Of a stretch of 44,481 bases of DNA, positions 8,025-17,541 are shown piece by piece. Under the pieces are notes generated by a model. It did no database searches. It worked only from the letters and a program-made list of their open reading frames with translations, and was not told where the DNA came from. This DNA comes from Erythrobacter colymbi (GTDB lineage: Bacteria > Pseudomonadota > Alphaproteobacteria > Sphingomonadales > Sphingomonadaceae), in contig NZ_MUYK01000018.1 of the NCBI RefSeq assembly GCF_002155685.1, positions 1-44,481 of the forward strand, in the 5' to 3' direction. Every line of letters starts with the position of its first letter. Position 1 is the stretch's first letter. The position numbers were made by a program, and so were the translations under genes.

Positions 8025-9062
8025 ATGTCGGACCTGTCAAAGGTACCCGTCACGATCATCACCGGCTTTCTGGGTGCCGGTAAGACCACGCTGATCAGCC
8101 ACCTGATCCGCAACGCTGGCGGACGCCGATTGGCTGTGGTCGTCAATGAATTCGGTACTCTGGGGGTGGATGGGGACATCCTACAATCCTGCGCCATTCC
8201 CGATTGCCCGGCGGAAAACATCGTCGAACTGGCCAACGGCTGCATCTGCTGCACCGTGGCGGACGATTTCATTCCCACCGTAGAGCGCCTGCTCGCGCTT
8301 GATCCGCGCCCTGACCATATCCTGATCGAGACATCAGGGCTGGCCCTGCCCAAGCCCTTGCTCAAGGCCTTCGACTGGCCGGCAATCCGCAGTCGCATCA
8401 CGGTGGATGGCGTCCTTGCGCTGGCCGATGCCGAAGCGGTTGCTGCCGGACGGTTTGCCCCCGATCTTGCAGCGCTGGAGGCCCAGCGCGCCGCAGACCC
8501 GGGGATCGACCACGAAACCCCGCTGTCCGAAGTCTTCGAGGACCAGCTTGCCTGCGCCGATCTCGTTTTGCTGACCAAGGTTGATCTGGCCGGACCTGAC
8601 GGAGTCGCTGCCGCAAGGGCAGCCATTGCGGCCGAAGCACCCCGCCCCGTGCCTGTGATCGAGATAGCCGAAGGGATTGTCGACCCTCGCGTGATCCTTG
8701 GACTTGGAGCTGCCGCCGAAGACGATATCGCTGCCCGGCCCTCGCATCACGACAATGAGGATGATCACGAGCACGACGATTTCGACAGCACCGTCATCGC
8801 GCTCGGCGAGATTGCCGATCCCGCCGATTTGGTGGCGCGTATCGAAACGCTCGCCCGCGACCATCGCATCCTGCGGGTAAAAGGCTACGCTGCCGTGACT
8901 GGCAAGCCCTTGCGCCTCTTGGTGCAGGCCGTCGGGTCGAGGGTTCGTCACCAGTACGACCGCCCATGGCGCCCCGATGAGCGGCGCCAGACCACCCTGG
9001 TCGCCATCGCCGAGCATGACGATATCGACGAGCCTGCCATTCGCGCGGTGCTGGCAGGCTAA
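8025..9062 (+). CDS. cobW: Cobalamin biosynthesis GTPase CobW (G3E metallochaperone)
   Basis: A 345-residue G3E-family P-loop GTPase thought to deliver Co(II) to the CobNST chelatase. Walker A is GFLGAGKTT (residues 14-22). The metal-binding CxCC motif is GCICC (C73, C75, C76), the guanine-binding motif is TKVD, and the C-terminal CobW_C domain follows a linker. The linker is rich in metal ligands: His241, His242, His248 and His250 among many Asp/Glu. The ATG is preceded by a strong GGAGGAACTGCC. It is the first gene after riboswitch 2 and is followed 8 bp later by cobN, fitting a cobalt-supply role. Confidence 0.93.
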   Translation: MSDLSKVPVTIITGFLGAGKTTLISHLIRNAGGRRLAVVVNEFGTLGVDGDILQSCAIPDCPAENIVELANGCICCTVADDFIPTVERLLALDPRPDHILIETSGLALPKPLLKAFDWPAIRSRITVDGVLALADAEAVAAGRFAPDLAALEAQRAADPGIDHETPLSEVFEDQLACADLVLLTKVDLAGPDGVAAARAAIAAEAPRPVPVIEIAEGIVDPRVILGLGAAAEDDIAARPSHHDNEDDHEHDDFDSTVIALGEIADPADLVARIETLARDHRILRVKGYAAVTGKPLRLLVQAVGSRVRHQYDRPWRPDERRQTTLVAIAEHDDIDEPAIRAVLAG

Positions 9063-9070
9063 GCTAGGCC

Positions 9071-12000
9071 GTGCACGTCATCTTTCGCGAAACGCATGGG
9101 ATGGAGGAAACGGCCATCCCACAGGATCTGGGGCAGGAGCCTGCGGATCTTGTCGTCCTGTCCTTCTCGGACAGCGATCTTGGTGCGTTCGCGGAAGGCT
9201 GGCGCCAGGCGCAAGCGGCGGATCCGGCATTTCCTTCGTTGCGGCTCGCCAATCTTGCCGCGCTGATCCACCCTTTGTCGGTCGACACCTATATCGAAAA
9301 GACATTGGCCGGGGCAAAGGCCGTGCTGATCCGGCTGATCGGCGGCACGCCCTATTGGAGCTACGGCCTTCAACAGGTCGAGACCCTCGCCCGATCGCGC
9401 GGGATTGCGCTTGCTGTCCTGCCTGCCGATGGTCGGCCGGATTGGCACCTCGACAGTGTCTCCACGCTTCCTGCCGCCACGCTGGCCAAGCTTTGCCAGT
9501 TGTGTGACGAGGGCGGCGCGGCAGCGGCGCGCGCGGCCCTGGCCGCTCTCGCGCACGCCGCAGGGCTTGGCGTCAGCACTGTGACGCAATGCACGGCTTT
9601 GCCGGCAACTGGCGGATGGCACCCCTCCTGCGGGATCATCGATCCTGCCAGCTTCAGGCCCAATGCGGATCGGCCGCTGATCCTGATCGTCTTCTACCGT
9701 GCGTACCTCGCCGCACACGACCTGCACCCGATCGCCGCGCTTCATTCCGCGCTTGAACAACGCGGCTTTGACGCGCTCTCGATCTTCGTCCCCTCGCTCA
9801 AGCCCCCTGAGGTCAGGGCACAGGTGGATCGCTGGGTGCGTTCGCTGGCGCCTGCAGCCATCGTCAATGCCACGGCTTTTTCAGCGCGGGGCGAGGATGG
9901 CGGAACGCCGCTCGACGGGGGGGGCGTTCCGGTCTTCCAGATCGCGCTTGCCACCGCACCGCGCGCAGGATGGGCGCGCACATCGCGTGGCCTCTCGCCG
10001 GCTGACCTTGCCATGCATGTCGTACTCCCCGAGATTGACGGGCGCATCTTTGCAGGCGTGTCGAGCTTCAAGGAAGCGGGCGAACGCGATCCGGCACTCG
10101 GCTTCGCTCCCTATTCGCACCGCGGCGATGACAACCGGATCGCAGCGGTCGCCGACCGCGTGGCGCGCTGGATCGGGCTGGCCCGCAAGCCGGCATGCGA
10201 ACGCCGCGTCGCCCTGATCCTGTCGACCTACCCCGGCAAGGCCTACCAGATGGCGCACGCCGTGGGTCTTGACGCGCTGGCCTCAGTCGATGCGATTGTC
10301 GCCGATCTGGCAGAGGCCGGGTACAAGGTCAGCCGCCCCACCGATCTTGCCAGGCAGCTGGCGACCGAGCATCTGGTCTGGCCTTTGAATGCCTATCGCA
10401 CTGCCATGTCCGCCCTGCCCGAGACGCTGCGGCAGGACCTTGCCTCGGCATGGGGAGAGCCGGAAGACGATCCGCTGGCTGTCGATGGGGCATTTCGCTT
10501 CCCGGCGCTCACGCTCGGCCAGGTGCTGGTGGCGCTTCAGCCCGAGCGGGGCGAGCCTATCAGTCGCGATGCAGACTATCACGACCTCTCGCGCTGCCCG
10601 CGGCACGCCTATGTCGCCTTCTACCTGTGGCTGGGCCAGCAGGGTACGGATGCGCTGGTCCATGTTGGCGCGCATGGTACGCTGGAATGGCTGCCGGGGA
10701 AGGCTGTAGCGCTGTCTGACGCTTGCTGGCCCGAAGCGCTGACACAAGCGATGCCGGTCATCTATCCCTTCATCGTCAACGATCCGGGCGAGGCAGCGCA
10801 GGCCAAGCGCCGCATCGGTGCTGTCACCATCGGCCATGTGCCGCCGCCGCTCGTCCCGACCGGAAGCGGCGCCGGGCTGGGCCGGATCGAGGCTTTGCTG
10901 GACGAATTCTCCAATGCCGACGGGCTGGACCCTGCCCGCCGGGACCGTCTGCAGAAATCCATCCGCGAGGAAGCTGCCGCGCTGGGGCTGGAGGCAGAGC
11001 TCGGCCTTGATACCGCCACCACTCTGGTCGAAGCGATCACCCGGATCGATCGCTTCGTCTGCGATGTGAAAGCCAGCCAGTTCGGTGACGGTCTCCACGT
11101 TTTCGGCCGCGGTGAACAGGGCGCGGCAGAGCGGAACGGGCTTCTGGCTGGGCTGGACGGCCGATGGATCGCTCCCGGACCATCTGGCTCGCCCCATCGC
11201 GGACGAACCGATGTGCTGCCGACGGGACGCAACCTCTACACGATCGATCCGCGCGCAGTACCTTCGCGCGCAGCGCATGCACAGGGCGTCGTGCTCGCCG
11301 AGGAGCTGCTCCGCCGCCATCTGCAGGATCACGGCGACTACCCGCGTGGCCTTGTGGTGGATCTGTGGGGTTCGGCCACCATGCGCACGGCTGGTGAAGA
11401 GTTTGCGATGGCGCTGCACCTTCTGGGGGCAAAGCCGATGTGGGACATGGCTTCAGAGCGCGTGACGGGGGTTGAGATTCTCCCACTCGCCATGCTCGAC
11501 CGCCCTCGCCTCGATGTAACGCTGCGCGTTTCGGGCCTGTTTCGTGATGCCTTTCCCACCCTGCCCGCCTTGTTCGGTCAGGCCGTCCGGGCGCTGTGCA
11601 CCAGGGACGAACCCGCCGACTGGAACCCTTTCGTTGCCTTGGCCCCAGCGCCGCGCGTCTATGGTCCGCGTCCGGGCCGGTATGGACTCGGGATCGGAGA
11701 CGCGGCCGAAACCTATACCGATGATGCCCGGCGTGCGGCGGGCGAAGCATGGCTGGCAGCCTCCGACCACGCGCTGGATAGCGTTTCCGATTCCAGCACG
11801 GGAAGCGAGGCTGACCCCGATGGCATCCGTCTGCGAGTGGCCAGCGCGGACGCCTTCGTCCACCTGCAGGACCTGCCTGAAACCGACCTCTTGCTGGCCG
11901 CGGACTATGCCGGGCACGAGGCAGGCTTTGCCGCAGCCCAGGCGATTGTCGGAGGCAAGGCCGCACTCTATCATCTCGACAATCGGGACCCGAACAACCC

Positions 12001-12349
12001 GGCGGCCCGCACGCTGACCGAAGAAATTGCCCGCGTGGTCCGTGCCCGAGCCGCCAATCCAGGCTGGATCGCAGGAATGATGCGCCACGGCTTTCGTGGG
12101 GGCGCGGAACTGGCCGCGACGCTGGACCATCTTGGCGCTTTCGCACATCTTTCCGGCAGCGTGCCGCCGCAGCTGATCGACCTTTATCACGAGGCAACGC
12201 TCGGCCAGTCCGAAGTTCGCGCCTTCCTCGAACGCGAAAATCCCGATGCACTGGCGGCGATGGAAGCGCGCTTTGCCGCGCTGCATGCCGCGGGCCTCTG
12301 GCGCACCCGGCGAAATTCCATCCTGGCCAGCCTGCGGGAGGCACCATGA
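9071..12349 (+). CDS. cobN: Cobaltochelatase large subunit CobN
   Basis: The hydrogenobyrinate a,c-diamide-binding subunit of the aerobic, ATP-dependent cobalt chelatase, 1092 residues, within the family range. The GTG at 9071 is preferred to the in-frame ATG at 9101 because the extra residues (MHVIFRETHG) resemble the usual CobN N-terminus. The body contains CobN/Mg-chelatase H-type segments such as HVGAHGTLEWLPGK and VVDLWGSATMRTAGEE. The partner AAA+ subunits CobS and CobT are not in this window, so they must be encoded elsewhere for this protein to work. It overlaps cobG (ATGA at 12346). Confidence 0.93.
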   Translation: MHVIFRETHGMEETAIPQDLGQEPADLVVLSFSDSDLGAFAEGWRQAQAADPAFPSLRLANLAALIHPLSVDTYIEKTLAGAKAVLIRLIGGTPYWSYGLQQVETLARSRGIALAVLPADGRPDWHLDSVSTLPAATLAKLCQLCDEGGAAAARAALAALAHAAGLGVSTVTQCTALPATGGWHPSCGIIDPASFRPNADRPLILIVFYRAYLAAHDLHPIAALHSALEQRGFDALSIFVPSLKPPEVRAQVDRWVRSLAPAAIVNATAFSARGEDGGTPLDGGGVPVFQIALATAPRAGWARTSRGLSPADLAMHVVLPEIDGRIFAGVSSFKEAGERDPALGFAPYSHRGDDNRIAAVADRVARWIGLARKPACERRVALILSTYPGKAYQMAHAVGLDALASVDAIVADLAEAGYKVSRPTDLARQLATEHLVWPLNAYRTAMSALPETLRQDLASAWGEPEDDPLAVDGAFRFPALTLGQVLVALQPERGEPISRDADYHDLSRCPRHAYVAFYLWLGQQGTDALVHVGAHGTLEWLPGKAVALSDACWPEALTQAMPVIYPFIVNDPGEAAQAKRRIGAVTIGHVPPPLVPTGSGAGLGRIEALLDEFSNADGLDPARRDRLQKSIREEAAALGLEAELGLDTATTLVEAITRIDRFVCDVKASQFGDGLHVFGRGEQGAAERNGLLAGLDGRWIAPGPSGSPHRGRTDVLPTGRNLYTIDPRAVPSRAAHAQGVVLAEELLRRHLQDHGDYPRGLVVDLWGSATMRTAGEEFAMALHLLGAKPMWDMASERVTGVEILPLAMLDRPRLDVTLRVSGLFRDAFPTLPALFGQAVRALCTRDEPADWNPFVALAPAPRVYGPRPGRYGLGIGDAAETYTDDARRAAGEAWLAASDHALDSVSDSSTGSEADPDGIRLRVASADAFVHLQDLPETDLLLAADYAGHEAGFAAAQAIVGGKAALYHLDNRDPNNPAARTLTEEIARVVRARAANPGWIAGMMRHGFRGGAELAATLDHLGAFAHLSGSVPPQLIDLYHEATLGQSEVRAFLERENPDALAAMEARFAALHAAGLWRTRRNSILASLREAP

Positions 12350-13473
12350 CCGGATTTGCCGTCAAGGGCTGGTGCCCGGACGCATGGCACCCGATGATAT
12401 CCGGCGACGGCCTACTGGTGCGGGTCAAACCCCGGCTCGGGCGGCTGACACGGGAGCAGGCGCTGGCCCTTTGCGATGCGGCCGCCACCTGCGGCAGCGG
12501 GCTGATCGACCTGACGCGGCGCGCCAATCTGCAGATTCGCGGCGTTGCCCAAGATCGCTGGCCCTTGCTGATCCAAAGGCTGATTGCGCTGGAATTAGTG
12601 CAGCCCGAGCCTGCACTCGAAGCGCGGCGCAACGTCCTTGTCGCGCCCGACTGGCAGGAGAACGACGACACCCACCGCATCGCCAACGCCCTGCTGGCCC
12701 GGATAGGCGAATGGCCCGATCTTCCCGGCAAGGTCGGGTTCGTCATCGATGCCGGCCCTGCCGCTGTGCTGACCGGCGCATCCGGCGATTTCCGTGTCGA
12801 ACGCGGCACGGACGGCAGCCTCATCCTTCGCGCCGATGGTTGCCTCACCGGATCAAGCCTGTCTCCAGGCACGGAAGCGGACGCCCTGATCGCTCTCGCT
12901 CACTGGTTCGCCGCGAGCGGCGCCGCCGCAGCCGGGCGCATGGCCCGTTGGGATGCGGAACTTCCCGCATGGGCAAAAGGTGCGATCGCGCCTGCAATGG
13001 CTGAACCGGGCCATGTGCTTGGCACCGGACATCATCCATCGATCGCGCTGGCGTTCGGGCTGATAGAGGCTTCGGAGCTCGCCATCCTGCTCGAATCCGG
13101 TTCTGCTTCTGGACTGCGAACAACACCGTGGCGGCGGCTGTTGATCGAGGGGGCGGCGGCTGCCCGGACCCACCCGTCCACCGGCGCTAAACCTGATCCG
13201 CTGCCCCATGTGGAAGCCTGCCCGGGCGCACCATTGTGCGCACAGGCGACGGTTGAAACCCGTGCGCTTGCGCGCCGACTTGCGCCCTATGTCTCGGGAC
13301 GGCTGCACGTTTCGGGTTGTGCCAAAGGCTGCGCCTGCTCGCAGGTGGCCGATGTCACGCTGACCGGACGCAACGGCAGGTTCGATCTGGTCCTTGCTGG
13401 CAAAGCCGGATCGCCTCCGTCCCGCTCCGGCTTGAGCGCCAGCGAAATCCTCGCGCATTTTGGAGCCGTCTGA
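12346..13473 (+). CDS. cobG: Precorrin-3B synthase CobG
   Basis: An oxygen-dependent monooxygenase that converts precorrin-3A to precorrin-3B; its presence marks the aerobic pathway. It is 375 residues and related to sulfite/nitrite reductases: an early ferredoxin-like half (NLQIRGV) and a C-terminal [4Fe-4S] site with Cys292, Cys298, Cys325 and Cys329 (in CPGAPLC and CAKGC). All four cluster cysteines are present. It sits in the chain cobN-cobG-cobH with stop/start overlaps on both sides. Confidence 0.9.
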   Translation: MTGFAVKGWCPDAWHPMISGDGLLVRVKPRLGRLTREQALALCDAAATCGSGLIDLTRRANLQIRGVAQDRWPLLIQRLIALELVQPEPALEARRNVLVAPDWQENDDTHRIANALLARIGEWPDLPGKVGFVIDAGPAAVLTGASGDFRVERGTDGSLILRADGCLTGSSLSPGTEADALIALAHWFAASGAAAAGRMARWDAELPAWAKGAIAPAMAEPGHVLGTGHHPSIALAFGLIEASELAILLESGSASGLRTTPWRRLLIEGAAAARTHPSTGAKPDPLPHVEACPGAPLCAQATVETRALARRLAPYVSGRLHVSGCAKGCACSQVADVTLTGRNGRFDLVLAGKAGSPPSRSGLSASEILAHFGAV

Positions 13474-14102
13474 TGCCCCATGTCTATGAAACCGACGGGG
13501 CAGCGATCTATCGCCAGTCGTTTGCCACGATCCGCGCCGAAGCCGATCTCTCCCCTTTCGCGCCAGGCGAAGAGCAGGTGGCAGTGCGGATGATCCATGC
13601 GGCCGGGATGGTCGGACTTGCAGCGCATATCCGGTTCTCGTCGGGATTTGCCGATGCGGCACGCGCTGCGCTGGCCGGCGGCGCGCCGATACTGTGCGAT
13701 GCGCGGATGGTGTCTGAAGGGATCACCCGCGCCCGGCTTCCCGGGAGCAACGCAATCATCTGCACGCTGCAAGATCCTGCGGTGCCTGACCTTGCACGCA
13801 AGATCGGCAACACCCGATCCGCTGCCGCGCTGGAACTGTGGCGGCCCATTCTGGCGGGTGCGGTCGTGGCGATCGGCAATGCACCAACCGCGCTGTTTCA
13901 TCTGCTGAACATGCTGGAAGACCCCGCCTGCCCACGCCCTGCGGCGATCATCGGCTGTCCGGTGGGCTTCGTGGGAGCAGCTGAATCCAAGGCTGCCCTC
14001 TGGGCCGCTCCTCCTGCACCCTGCTGCGTCGTCGAGGGCCGCCTTGGCGGCAGTGCCATCACCGTGGCGGCCATCAACGCGCTGGCGAGTACGGCCGAAT
14101 GA
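13473..14102 (+). CDS. cobH: Precorrin-8X methylmutase CobH
   Basis: A 209-residue enzyme that moves the C-11 methyl group to C-12, turning precorrin-8X into hydrogenobyrinate. The catalytic histidine is seen in RMIHAAGMVG (His42). The ligand-loop segments CDARMVSEGI and IGNAPTALFHLL are also typical. The start at 13473 comes from the TGATG junction with cobG; upstream in-frame sequence belongs to cobG. It is of normal length and overlaps cobI by ATGA. Confidence 0.93.
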   Translation: MPHVYETDGAAIYRQSFATIRAEADLSPFAPGEEQVAVRMIHAAGMVGLAAHIRFSSGFADAARAALAGGAPILCDARMVSEGITRARLPGSNAIICTLQDPAVPDLARKIGNTRSAAALELWRPILAGAVVAIGNAPTALFHLLNMLEDPACPRPAAIIGCPVGFVGAAESKAALWAAPPAPCCVVEGRLGGSAITVAAINALASTAE

Positions 14103-14836
14103 ACGCCGGCACGAACATCGGCACCATTCACGGTGTCGGGCTTGGTCCGGGTGCGGCAGACCTGCTGAGCGTGCGCGCCGACCGGCTTGTACGCACGGCG
14201 CACCACGTCGCCTATTTCCGCAAGGCTGGGCGGCCCGGCCAGGCAAGGCGCATCGTGGAAGGGATGCTCCGCGCTGACGTGATCGAGTTTCCGATGGAAT
14301 ATCCGGTAACCACCGAAATCCCGGTATCCGATCCTCGCTACAATGCCTGCCTGTCGGCGTTCTACACGCACTGTTCGGAGCGGCTTGCAGCGATTTCGCA
14401 GCAGGGTGAGGACGTCGTCGTGCTGTGTGAGGGCGACCCGTTCTTCTACGGCTCCTTCATGCACCTCCATGCCCGCCTTTCAGGCCGCATACCGGTGGAA
14501 GTCGTCCCTGGCATCACGGGCATGTCTGGCGCCTGGACCGCGACGGACCTGCCGATCACCTGGGGCGATGATGTGATGACCGTGGTCATGGCCACGCTGC
14601 CGGAAGCCGAGCTTGCCCGCCGGATCCGCGAGACTGACGCGCTGGTGGTGATGAAGATCGGTCGGAACCTGCCCAAGCTTCGCCGCGCCGTGGCAGCCGC
14701 CGGGCGCATGGATGCGGCATGGCTGGTCGAACACGCAGCGATGCCCGGACAGCGCGTCACCATGCTGGCCGAGGCTGAGGCGGTGACCCCCTATTTCTCG
14801 ATCCTGCTGATCCATGGTCAGGGGCGGCGACCATGA
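14099..14836 (+). CDS. cobI: Precorrin-2 C20-methyltransferase CobI
   Basis: A 245-residue SAM-dependent tetrapyrrole methyltransferase (class III fold) making precorrin-3A. The N-terminal GVGLGPGAADLL loop, the CEGDPFFYGSFMHL motif and PGITGMSGAW are diagnostic for the CobI/CbiL branch. It lies between cobH and cobJ with ATGA overlaps at both ends, matching its place early in the precorrin pathway. Confidence 0.93.
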   Translation: MNAGTNIGTIHGVGLGPGAADLLSVRADRLVRTAHHVAYFRKAGRPGQARRIVEGMLRADVIEFPMEYPVTTEIPVSDPRYNACLSAFYTHCSERLAAISQQGEDVVVLCEGDPFFYGSFMHLHARLSGRIPVEVVPGITGMSGAWTATDLPITWGDDVMTVVMATLPEAELARRIRETDALVVMKIGRNLPKLRRAVAAAGRMDAAWLVEHAAMPGQRVTMLAEAEAVTPYFSILLIHGQGRRP

Positions 14837-15609
14837 ACGGGGAAAAGGACAAGGGTTGGCTAGCAATCGCCGGTCTGGGACCAGGAGACGAGGCACTCGT
14901 CACACCCGAAGTCACCGCCGCGCTGGCCGGGGCTACGGACGTGATCGGGTACATTCCCTATGTCGCCCGGATAGCTGCACGCGAAGGCCTGACGCTTCAC
15001 CCCTCGGACAACCGGGTGGAGCTCGACCGCGCCGCTCTGGCGCTCGATCTTGCGGCGCAGGGCCGCAGGGTCGTTGTCGTATCGTCAGGTGATCCGGGGG
15101 TGTTCGCGATGGCCTCGGCGGTATTCGAAGCGCTTGAGGCAGGTCCTTCCCGCTGGCGGACGCTGGATATCAGGGTGCTGCCAGGCATCACCGCCATGCT
15201 GGCCGCCAGTGCACGGGCCGGGGCACCGCTGGGTCACGATTTTTGCGCGATCAATCTTTCCGACAACCTGAAACCCTGGGCCATGATCGAAAAGCGACTG
15301 CGGCTGGCCGTGCAGGCGGACTTTGCCGTGGCGCTTTACAACCCCCGCTCGAAGGCGCGCCCAGAAGGCTTCGCTCGTGCGCTGGCCGTATTAAGAGAAG
15401 TGTGCGGCGATGATCGCCCGATGCTGTTTGCCCGCGCCGTCACAACGCCGGAGGAAGATCTGCGCATCGTGCCGCTGGGCAAGGCGCACGATGAAATGGC
15501 CGACATGCGCACCACGGTGATCGTGGGATCAAGCCGGACACGGATCATCGAACGTGCGGCAGGCCCAATCCTCTATACGCCCCGGTCCGTTGCGGAAATG
15601 GCCTCATGA
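14833..15609 (+). CDS. cobJ: Precorrin-3B C17-methyltransferase CobJ
   Basis: A 258-residue SAM-dependent methyltransferase that methylates C-17 and contracts the ring to precorrin-4. Recognised by GLGPGDEALVTPEV, the YIPYVARI segment, SSGDPGVFAMAS and LPGITAMLAASARAGAPLGHD (key: PGITAM and GHDF). Its 3' end overlaps the 3' end of cobK on the other strand by 37 bp, so these two genes converge. Confidence 0.93.
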   Translation: MNGEKDKGWLAIAGLGPGDEALVTPEVTAALAGATDVIGYIPYVARIAAREGLTLHPSDNRVELDRAALALDLAAQGRRVVVVSSGDPGVFAMASAVFEALEAGPSRWRTLDIRVLPGITAMLAASARAGAPLGHDFCAINLSDNLKPWAMIEKRLRLAVQADFAVALYNPRSKARPEGFARALAVLREVCGDDRPMLFARAVTTPEEDLRIVPLGKAHDEMADMRTTVIVGSSRTRIIERAAGPILYTPRSVAEMAS

Positions 15610-16334
15610 CCAAGCCATTCCAGCACATCTTCTGCGCGACAAACCTCGATCCGGTCACCGATCACCGGGCGGTCGATCATCACGACCGGAAGCTTGAGCT
15701 GGCGCGCAGCGACAAGCTTTGCCTCGGCGCCCGTGCCACCGGCGTTCTTGCACACAACAAGGTCGATCATGTGAGACTGCATCAGCAGCCGATCACCTTC
15801 AGCCGTAAACGGCCCGCGATCGATGACAAGGTCGTGGGAGGGCAAGCCTGGGGGCGCAGCCGGAGGGTCAACAAAGCGCAGCAGGTAGTGATGCTGCGGC
15901 TGTGCGGCAAAGGCTTCCACATGCATTCGGCCCAGCGCAAGCAGGATGCGGCGCGGCGTGCCCGCCAGTTTGGCCACCGCATCGGCAATGTCTCTCACGC
16001 ATGTCCAGCGATCGCCCGGCCCGGCCTCCCATGCGGGTCTGGTCAGGGCGATATGGGCAATCCCGGCAATCCGCGCAGCCTCTATGGCATGTTCGCTCAT
16101 AGTCGCGGCAAAGGGATGCGTCGCATCGACCAGATGCGTGATGCGATGGTCTTGGAGATAGGCCACAAGCCCCGCCACCCCACCAAAGCCGCCGACGCGG
16201 ATCGGCACCGGCTGTGGCCGCGGGTTGTCGGTCCTGCCCGCGTAGCTGAGCGTCGTCGCAATCTGCGCTGCCGCAAGCAGGCGCGCCAGTGCGCTCGCTT
16301 CGGTTGTCCCGCCAAGCAGGAGAACATTCGGCAT
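15573..16334 (-). CDS. cobK: Precorrin-6A reductase CobK
   Basis: A 253-residue NADPH-dependent reductase that converts precorrin-6A to precorrin-6B (dihydroprecorrin-6A). The N-terminal LLLGGTTEASALARLL fits the nucleotide-binding motif, and DATHPFAATMS, GRTDNP and VCKNAGGTGAEAK are typical of CobK/CbiJ. The only cob gene here on the minus strand, it starts 2 bp inside cobL and ends inside cobJ, so its promoter must lie within cobL coding sequence. An alternative ATG three codons upstream (start 16343) is possible. Confidence 0.92.
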   Translation of the reverse strand: MPNVLLLGGTTEASALARLLAAAQIATTLSYAGRTDNPRPQPVPIRVGGFGGVAGLVAYLQDHRITHLVDATHPFAATMSEHAIEAARIAGIAHIALTRPAWEAGPGDRWTCVRDIADAVAKLAGTPRRILLALGRMHVEAFAAQPQHHYLLRFVDPPAAPPGLPSHDLVIDRGPFTAEGDRLLMQSHMIDLVVCKNAGGTGAEAKLVAARQLKLPVVMIDRPVIGDRIEVCRAEDVLEWLGHEAISATDRGV

Positions 16335-17541
16335 GGCTGACATGGACCCTCGCGCATGGTTGACGATCATCGGCATCGGTGAAGACGGCGTGGACGGCCT
16401 TTGCTCAGCGGGCCGGGCCGCGCTGGCCAGGGCCGAACTGGTCATGGGATCGGCGCGCCATCTTGCGCTGCTTCCCGCGCTTAGCTGCGCGGTCTTCGAA
16501 TGGCCAGTTCCCTTTGCCGACGGCATAGCCGAACTGCTGGCGCATCGCGGGCGGCGCGTGGTCATGCTGTCATCGGGCGATCCGTTCTGGTTCGGCGCAG
16601 GCGCAAGCCTTGCGCGCCATCTCGGTCCGGCGGAATGGGTTGCGCATCCCGCGCCATCGACCTTCAGCCTTGCAGCCGCCCGGCTGGGCTGGCCGATCCA
16701 GGAAACGGCCTGCCTCGGCCTGCACGCAGCGCCGCTGGAACGCTTGCGCCCCCATATTGCGCACGGCCAGCGCGCAATCGTCCTGCTGCGCGATGGCGAT
16801 GCCGTTGCAGCGGTGGCGCAATATCTGACCAGCAAGGGCTTCGGCCCATCGACGCTTCATGTGATGGAAGCGCTGGGCGGCCCCCGTGAACGCCTCCGCG
16901 TGACGACCGCGCAAGCCCTGCCGTTCGCAGACATTGCCCATCCCGTTGCCGTGGGTATCGCGTTCGCCGGTTCAGGCAATGTCTTGCCCGCCACATCCGG
17001 CAGACCGGATGCGTGGTTCGATCACGACGGGCAGATCACCAAGGCCCCGGTGCGCGCCCTGACCCTCTCGGCCCTCGCCCCGCGTGCCGGTGAATGGCTC
17101 TGGGATATCGGCACGGGTTCTGGGTCAATCGCGATCGAATGGCTGCTGGCTCATCCCGCCAACCGGGCGACCGCGTTTGAAGCCGATCCGGTACGGGCCG
17201 GCCGCGCCCGCGCAAACGCCACGGTTCTGGGTGTAGACCGGTTGGATGTGATCAATGCCCGGATGCCCGAAGGCCTGCCGGAAGGCCCCCATCCGCATGC
17301 CGTGTTCATCGGTGGCGGCTTGTCCGACCCGCTGCTCGATGCCCTCTGGGCCCGGCTGCCTGATGGAACGCGGCTGGTGGCCAACGCCGTGAGCCTTGAA
17401 TCGGAAGCCGCTGTTACCCGTTGGCATGGCGCAAAGGGCGGCAGTCTGCTGCGCATCGAACTGGCCGATGCCGTGCCCCTTGGCCAGCGGCATGGCTGGA
17501 AGGGGCGCTATCCCGTGGTGCAGTGGAGCGTCACGCTATGA
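16333..17541 (+). CDS. cobL: Precorrin-6Y C5,15-methyltransferase (decarboxylating) CobL
   Basis: A 402-residue bifunctional fusion equivalent to CbiE plus CbiT. The N-terminal half is a tetrapyrrole methylase (IIGIGEDGVDGL, SSGDPFWFGAGA), and the C-terminal half, from about residue 240, is a Rossmann-type methyltransferase (LWDIGTGSGSIAIEW, AFEADP). It methylates C-5 and C-15 and decarboxylates the C-12 acetate to give precorrin-8X. The ATG at 16333 overlaps the divergent cobK start; the stop overlaps cobE. Confidence 0.93.
   Translation: MADMDPRAWLTIIGIGEDGVDGLCSAGRAALARAELVMGSARHLALLPALSCAVFEWPVPFADGIAELLAHRGRRVVMLSSGDPFWFGAGASLARHLGPAEWVAHPAPSTFSLAAARLGWPIQETACLGLHAAPLERLRPHIAHGQRAIVLLRDGDAVAAVAQYLTSKGFGPSTLHVMEALGGPRERLRVTTAQALPFADIAHPVAVGIAFAGSGNVLPATSGRPDAWFDHDGQITKAPVRALTLSALAPRAGEWLWDIGTGSGSIAIEWLLAHPANRATAFEADPVRAGRARANATVLGVDRLDVINARMPEGLPEGPHPHAVFIGGGLSDPLLDALWARLPDGTRLVANAVSLESEAAVTRWHGAKGGSLLRIELADAVPLGQRHGWKGRYPVVQWSVTL

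Noticed and set aside
15606..16340. A 244-residue plus-strand frame opposite cobK
   Set aside because: cobK on the minus strand has clear CobK motifs; this frame is its antisense shadow.
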